Part shown: positions 17,106 to 17,295 of the stretch, piece after piece | Position numbering within the stretch: the first letter of the stretch is position 1 | How the letters are laid out: every line of letters starts with the position of its first letter | Assembly: GCA_028565635.1 (NCBI GenBank) | Contig: JAOXYB010004457.1 | Coordinates: 1 to 17,295 of the forward strand | From: Phoronis ovalis | Lineage: Eukaryota > Phoronida > Phoronidae | Length of the DNA: 17,295 nucleotides | Reading direction: 5' to 3' | Position numbers and translations under genes: made by a program | Notes under the pieces: model-generated | The model's input: the letters and a program-made list of their open reading frames with translations, nothing else | Database searches by the model: none | What the model was told of the DNA's origin: nothing

Positions 17106-17295
17106 CCCCCGGGGGCAGTCAATATGAAAGTGGGTACGCATGTTCCAACAAAATTTCACGTGAAAGGGTATGTTTTTGGAACCGCCGGGATGTAACGCGT
17201 GGGTCTGTTTTCTTGGCTAAGGGGTGTTTTTTTGGAGGTGTGACACTTCGTTAGGGGTGTTTTTTCCCTAAAATCACTTCCTTAAGGGTGTATTT
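17106..17295 (+). mobile_element. Second repeat element with periodic GGGTG/T-run word, cut by the window end
   Basis: It begins at a C/G run (CCCCCGGGGG, from 17106), followed by AGTCAATATGAAAGTGGG. A word of the form GGGT, then about two bases, then a T-run recurs at 17132, 17166, 17201, 17222, 17255 and 17286, steps of 34, 35, 21, 33 and 31 bp. Composition is clearly different from the neighbouring DNA. There is no coding frame. The right end lies outside the window, so neither TIR nor target duplication can be tested. Confidence 0.5.

Overview
The window is a piece of an animal (metazoan) nuclear genome. It is AT-rich, its genes are split by introns with GT/AG borders, one protein is a C2H2 zinc-finger protein of animal type, and short non-autonomous DNA transposons are scattered through it. 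The protein similarities fit an invertebrate, perhaps a marine deuterostome or lophotrochozoan. I cannot name the species from sequence alone.

Two protein-coding genes are well supported, both on the minus strand and arranged head to tail. (1) An ACBD5-type gene, encoding a peroxisomal acyl-CoA-binding, tail-anchored membrane protein, can be assembled from ten exons between 8980 (start codon) and 2483 (stop). All splice phases agree and the model gives 559 residues: an N-terminal acyl-CoA-binding domain, an acidic FFAT-like motif for binding VAP proteins on the ER, a coiled coil, and a C-terminal membrane anchor with a WWPF motif. (2) About 0.7 kb upstream lies a C2H2 zinc-finger gene with its whole reading frame in one exon (12207 to 9709, 832 residues). 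Its C-terminal half is ten tandem fingers. Its N-terminal half is a three-unit internal duplication, two units of which carry an extra finger. Its probable 5' leader is full of short upstream reading frames.

Mobile and repetitive DNA fills most of the rest. Three copies of one MITE family (8304-8687 inside ACBD5 intron 1; 13007-13370 inverted; 15186-15586) have G/C-run terminal inverted repeats. Two copies have exact 8-bp target duplications, which points to the hAT superfamily. Inside, they consist of a short word (AATCC-A/T run) repeated at about 25-39 bp steps. A different element at the right edge (17106 to the end) has the same layout with another word. There is also a 172-bp fold-back element (14059-14230), a diverged tandem duplication (443-935), an imperfect inverted repeat (12806-12926), and the decayed C-terminus of a DDE transposase (16372-16735, minus strand).

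The two genes are not obviously linked in function. I see no dedicated new multi-gene system here. The most original signals are the periodic-word MITE architecture, the internally expanding zinc-finger exon with its uORF-rich leader, and two symmetric small exons in ACBD5 that could switch its acyl-CoA-binding and coiled-coil regions.
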